Shown here one piece after another: positions 62,307-64,000 of a stretch of DNA of 64,000 nt. Under the pieces are notes generated by a model. That model had not been told where the DNA came from, made no database searches, and was given only the letters and a program-made list of their open reading frames with translations. How positions within the stretch are numbered: position 1 is the stretch's first letter; each line of letters starts with the position of its first letter. A program made the position numbers and the translations under genes. The DNA is taken from NCBI GenBank assembly GCA_022448525.1, contig JAKVCX010000009.1:1-64000 (forward strand), given 5' to 3'. This DNA is from Tenacibaculum sp. Its GTDB lineage: Bacteria > Bacteroidota > Bacteroidia > Flavobacteriales > Flavobacteriaceae.

Positions 62307-63578
62307 TTAGCTTTTAATTTCTAGAATTTCTAGGAGCATGTATTTGTCCATTACGAATGAAACTAGTTTTAGTTTTAACTCTTCGGAATTCATGTCTTTC
62401 AGAAAATCTTCATCTTGACAAAGTTCAGTGTGTAATTCTTTTATAGTTGTTGGAGTTTCAAAGTATAGTAATATGGCTAGCCAATCTTTAATTTCTTCTT
62501 TTTGTAGAATACCGTTCTGCGGTAATGAGTAAGAAAGAAAATTATTATCTCCTTCATTAATTATTTCTACGTTTTTACTTAAACAGAATTTTGTTTCGAA
62601 AATATCATTAATTGAAACTGTAGAAAGCCAGTCATAAATTTTAAATAGATTGTTCATTCGTTCCTCGGAAAAGTCACAATCAAACTCGTCTTCAGGAAAC
62701 GTAATATTTAAGTTGTTAACTAATTCATTGTAATACTCTGGATAGTGATATTTTAATCTTGCTTCTAATTGTTCACAGGCAAAAATTGATTTTTTTGCAT
62801 ATCCAATACAATGAACATAACTCGATGAAAATGGTACAGTATGAAAGTTGATTACTTGTGAGAAATCTGAATCTACATTGTCTAAATAGTATGATATAGG
62901 AATGTTTTTCTTTTGAGCAATAGCATAGCCAAGTTGTTGCTCAAAAATAGTATTGAAGATACCAATATCTATTGTATGTAAAAGATGTTCGTTCTTATGG
63001 ATGAAATCAAAAACTTTGTCCTTTAATAATTGAAAAAACGAATAATTATTACCTCCAATAATTCCAGCATTGAAAGCTTGGATATTTTGGTTTTGGTAGA
63101 GTGAGTTTATAAGTTCGGTTGGAATCCAGTCAAAGGTTTTAAGAATTTCATTAAAAGCATCTTGATAAGCTGGAAAATTGACTTCTAAATTTTGAGTAAA
63201 CAACTCTGAAGAGGTTAGTTCAGGTTCTAATTTTTGCCAGATATATACGTCTGTATCTGCGTGCAAAAAGGGTTCTTTCTGTTGTGCATAGGTGATAACC
63301 TTTCCAAGTGCCCAGAGTTTTGGGTTGTATGAATTGATTTCATCAAGCGTTACATGCACTTTGGTGTATGGAAGTTTCAATTGATCAATTAATAGGTCTT
63401 TTCCTTGCGTATCAGTAAAAAGCTCAACTTCTGGATAAAACTGTTTAAATGATAAACAACTTAACGTTTGACTAAAGAAAGAGTATTTCTGTTTTAACCA
63501 TCCACCTTTATATCTTGAGTTTGGATCATCGGATTGATTCATACTTGGTTTAGACCAAAAGCTTTGAATAATTTTCAT
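62307..63578 (-). CDS. DUF6734 family protein (glycosyltransferase-like)
   Basis: From the ATG at 63578 the protein has 423 residues, matching DUF6734 with its KIIQSFWSKPS start and the LWALGKVITYAQQKEPFLHADTDVYIW segment whose DTD resembles the metal-binding DxD of GT-A glycosyltransferases. Function is not established. Members are frequently found beside double-glycine-leader peptides, as here, suggesting peptide modification or export-linked processing (inference). Confidence 0.72.
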   Translation of the reverse strand: MKIIQSFWSKPSMNQSDDPNSRYKGGWLKQKYSFFSQTLSCLSFKQFYPEVELFTDTQGKDLLIDQLKLPYTKVHVTLDEINSYNPKLWALGKVITYAQQKEPFLHADTDVYIWQKLEPELTSSELFTQNLEVNFPAYQDAFNEILKTFDWIPTELINSLYQNQNIQAFNAGIIGGNNYSFFQLLKDKVFDFIHKNEHLLHTIDIGIFNTIFEQQLGYAIAQKKNIPISYYLDNVDSDFSQVINFHTVPFSSSYVHCIGYAKKSIFACEQLEARLKYHYPEYYNELVNNLNITFPEDEFDCDFSEERMNNLFKIYDWLSTVSINDIFETKFCLSKNVEIINEGDNNFLSYSLPQNGILQKEEIKDWLAILLYFETPTTIKELHTELCQDEDFLKDMNSEELKLKLVSFVMDKYMLLEILEIKS

Positions 63579-63657
63579 AGTAGGGTTCGGAATATATAAC
63601 AAGAATATGAGGTTCTTATAAACATAAAAACCTCATTGTATTTACTTTTTAGTTGGA

Positions 63658-63888
63658 TTATTGCCAACAGAATAATGCTGGGTTAGGTTTATAGATGTAT
63701 AATCTTCTTCCTGAGCTAGTAGTTGGACAACCTTGCTTATAGGCCCAACCTGCCGTGTTTCCAACTCCACCGCAAATGATAAATGAGCAATCTCCAGTAA
63801 ATGAACCGTCGTAACCACCAACAATAGTTTTGGTTTCTTTTTTACTTAAAACTGTCGCTTTAATCTGTTTTAAAATGTCTTTTTTCAT
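63658..63888 (-). CDS. Double-glycine-leader peptide precursor
   Basis: A 76-residue precursor with a leader MKKDILKQIKATVLSKKETK ending in VGG (G24-G25), the Bacteroidetes-type double-glycine cleavage site used by peptidase-containing ABC exporters. The 51-residue core has four cysteines (C34, C39, C54, C74) and is glycine-rich and aromatic. It could be a bacteriocin-like or signalling peptide. The DUF6734 gene lies downstream on the same strand; the exporter is not in the window. Confidence 0.68.
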   Translation of the reverse strand: MKKDILKQIKATVLSKKETKTIVGGYDGSFTGDCSFIICGGVGNTAGWAYKQGCPTTSSGRRLYIYKPNPALFCWQ

Positions 63889-63980
63889 GATTTGATTGAT
63901 TTAAATGTTGCCTACTCTTAAGCTTTTCGGCTTCCGCTAAATGTGAAATACTAGTTTATAGACATAATTTCTTAGGTCTG

Positions 63981-63992
63981 AATTGCGCAATT
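63981..63992. promoter_or_regulatory. Perfect palindrome upstream of the double-glycine peptide gene
   Basis: AATTGCGCAATT is a 12-bp perfect palindrome about 95 bases upstream of the peptide start on the minus strand. It could be a dimeric operator. Nothing else supports this. Confidence 0.3.
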
Positions 63993-64000
63993 TGTTTTGA

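Noticed and set aside
1..64000. tRNA and rRNA genes
   Set aside because: No cloverleaf or conserved rRNA stretches were noticed by eye on either strand; a dedicated scan was not possible.

Overview
The window is AT-rich chromosomal DNA from a member of the Bacteroidetes, most likely a marine Flavobacteriaceae (Tenacibaculum-like; genus is inference). The evidence is type IX secretion (T9SS) sorting domains, PorP/SprF and PorG-type proteins, a fused CcoNO cytochrome oxidase subunit, LytTR two-component systems with propeller sensors, promoters of the Bacteroidetes -7 type (TAnnTTTG), and almost no Shine-Dalgarno sequences.

Region by region: (1) 1-2340 is mostly non-coding and holds dispersed palindromic elements around one DUF6261-like gene, then a 41-bp tandem array. 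(2) 2337-12472 is a defence island: type I restriction-modification hsdR-hsdM-hsdS, a putative AbiC-type phage abortive infection protein, the stump of a restriction ATPase-like gene, a PD-(D/E)xK-like nuclease with an ExQ motif, an Mrr-type type IV restriction enzyme and an unknown gene. Two 129-bp nested palindromic elements in opposite orientation flank it (1888-2016 and 12510-12638). (3) 12871-19284 is the cbb3 oxidase cluster ccoS-ccoNO-ccoQ-ccoP-(repeats)-ccoG-ccoH-TauE-like, with a CRP/FNR-like box at its promoter. A matching box precedes a tandem universal stress protein gene at 19373, which is followed by a CBS-domain gene. (4) 21085-21181 looks like a sigma-54 promoter driving a roughly 70-nt terminated small RNA. 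(5) 21200-41285 is a signalling and surface-protein region: three LytS-type histidine kinases, each paired with a LytTR regulator, interleaved with a secreted protein and two giant repeat-rich T9SS substrates. Three copies of a 28-residue membrane peptide gene follow these substrates. (6) 41644-50577 holds PorP/SprF and the conserved minus-strand envelope operon CBS protein-nadK-porG-uppS-bamA-ompH-ompH, then murI. (7) 50660-63888 is housekeeping (pdxJ, hydrolase, oxoamine synthase-acyltransferase fusion, TerC, holin-like, trigger factor, DEAD helicase, uracil-DNA glycosylase-like) and ends with a DUF6734 gene and a double-glycine-leader peptide.

The most interesting system is in region 5. 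Upstream of six genes I see 9-bp direct repeats with a 12-bp spacer, the architecture expected for LytTR regulators. In five of them the right repeat ends exactly 27 bases before a TAnnTTTG or CAnnTTTG -7 element. The repeats fall into two sequence groups. Regulators 1 and 2 have nearly identical DNA-binding domains and regulator 3 differs, which fits the two groups. This gives a self-contained predicted regulon controlling surface adhesin-like proteins and the tiny membrane peptides. The sigma-54 RNA, the paired FNR-like promoters and the hairpin-carrying palindromic repeats are further leads.
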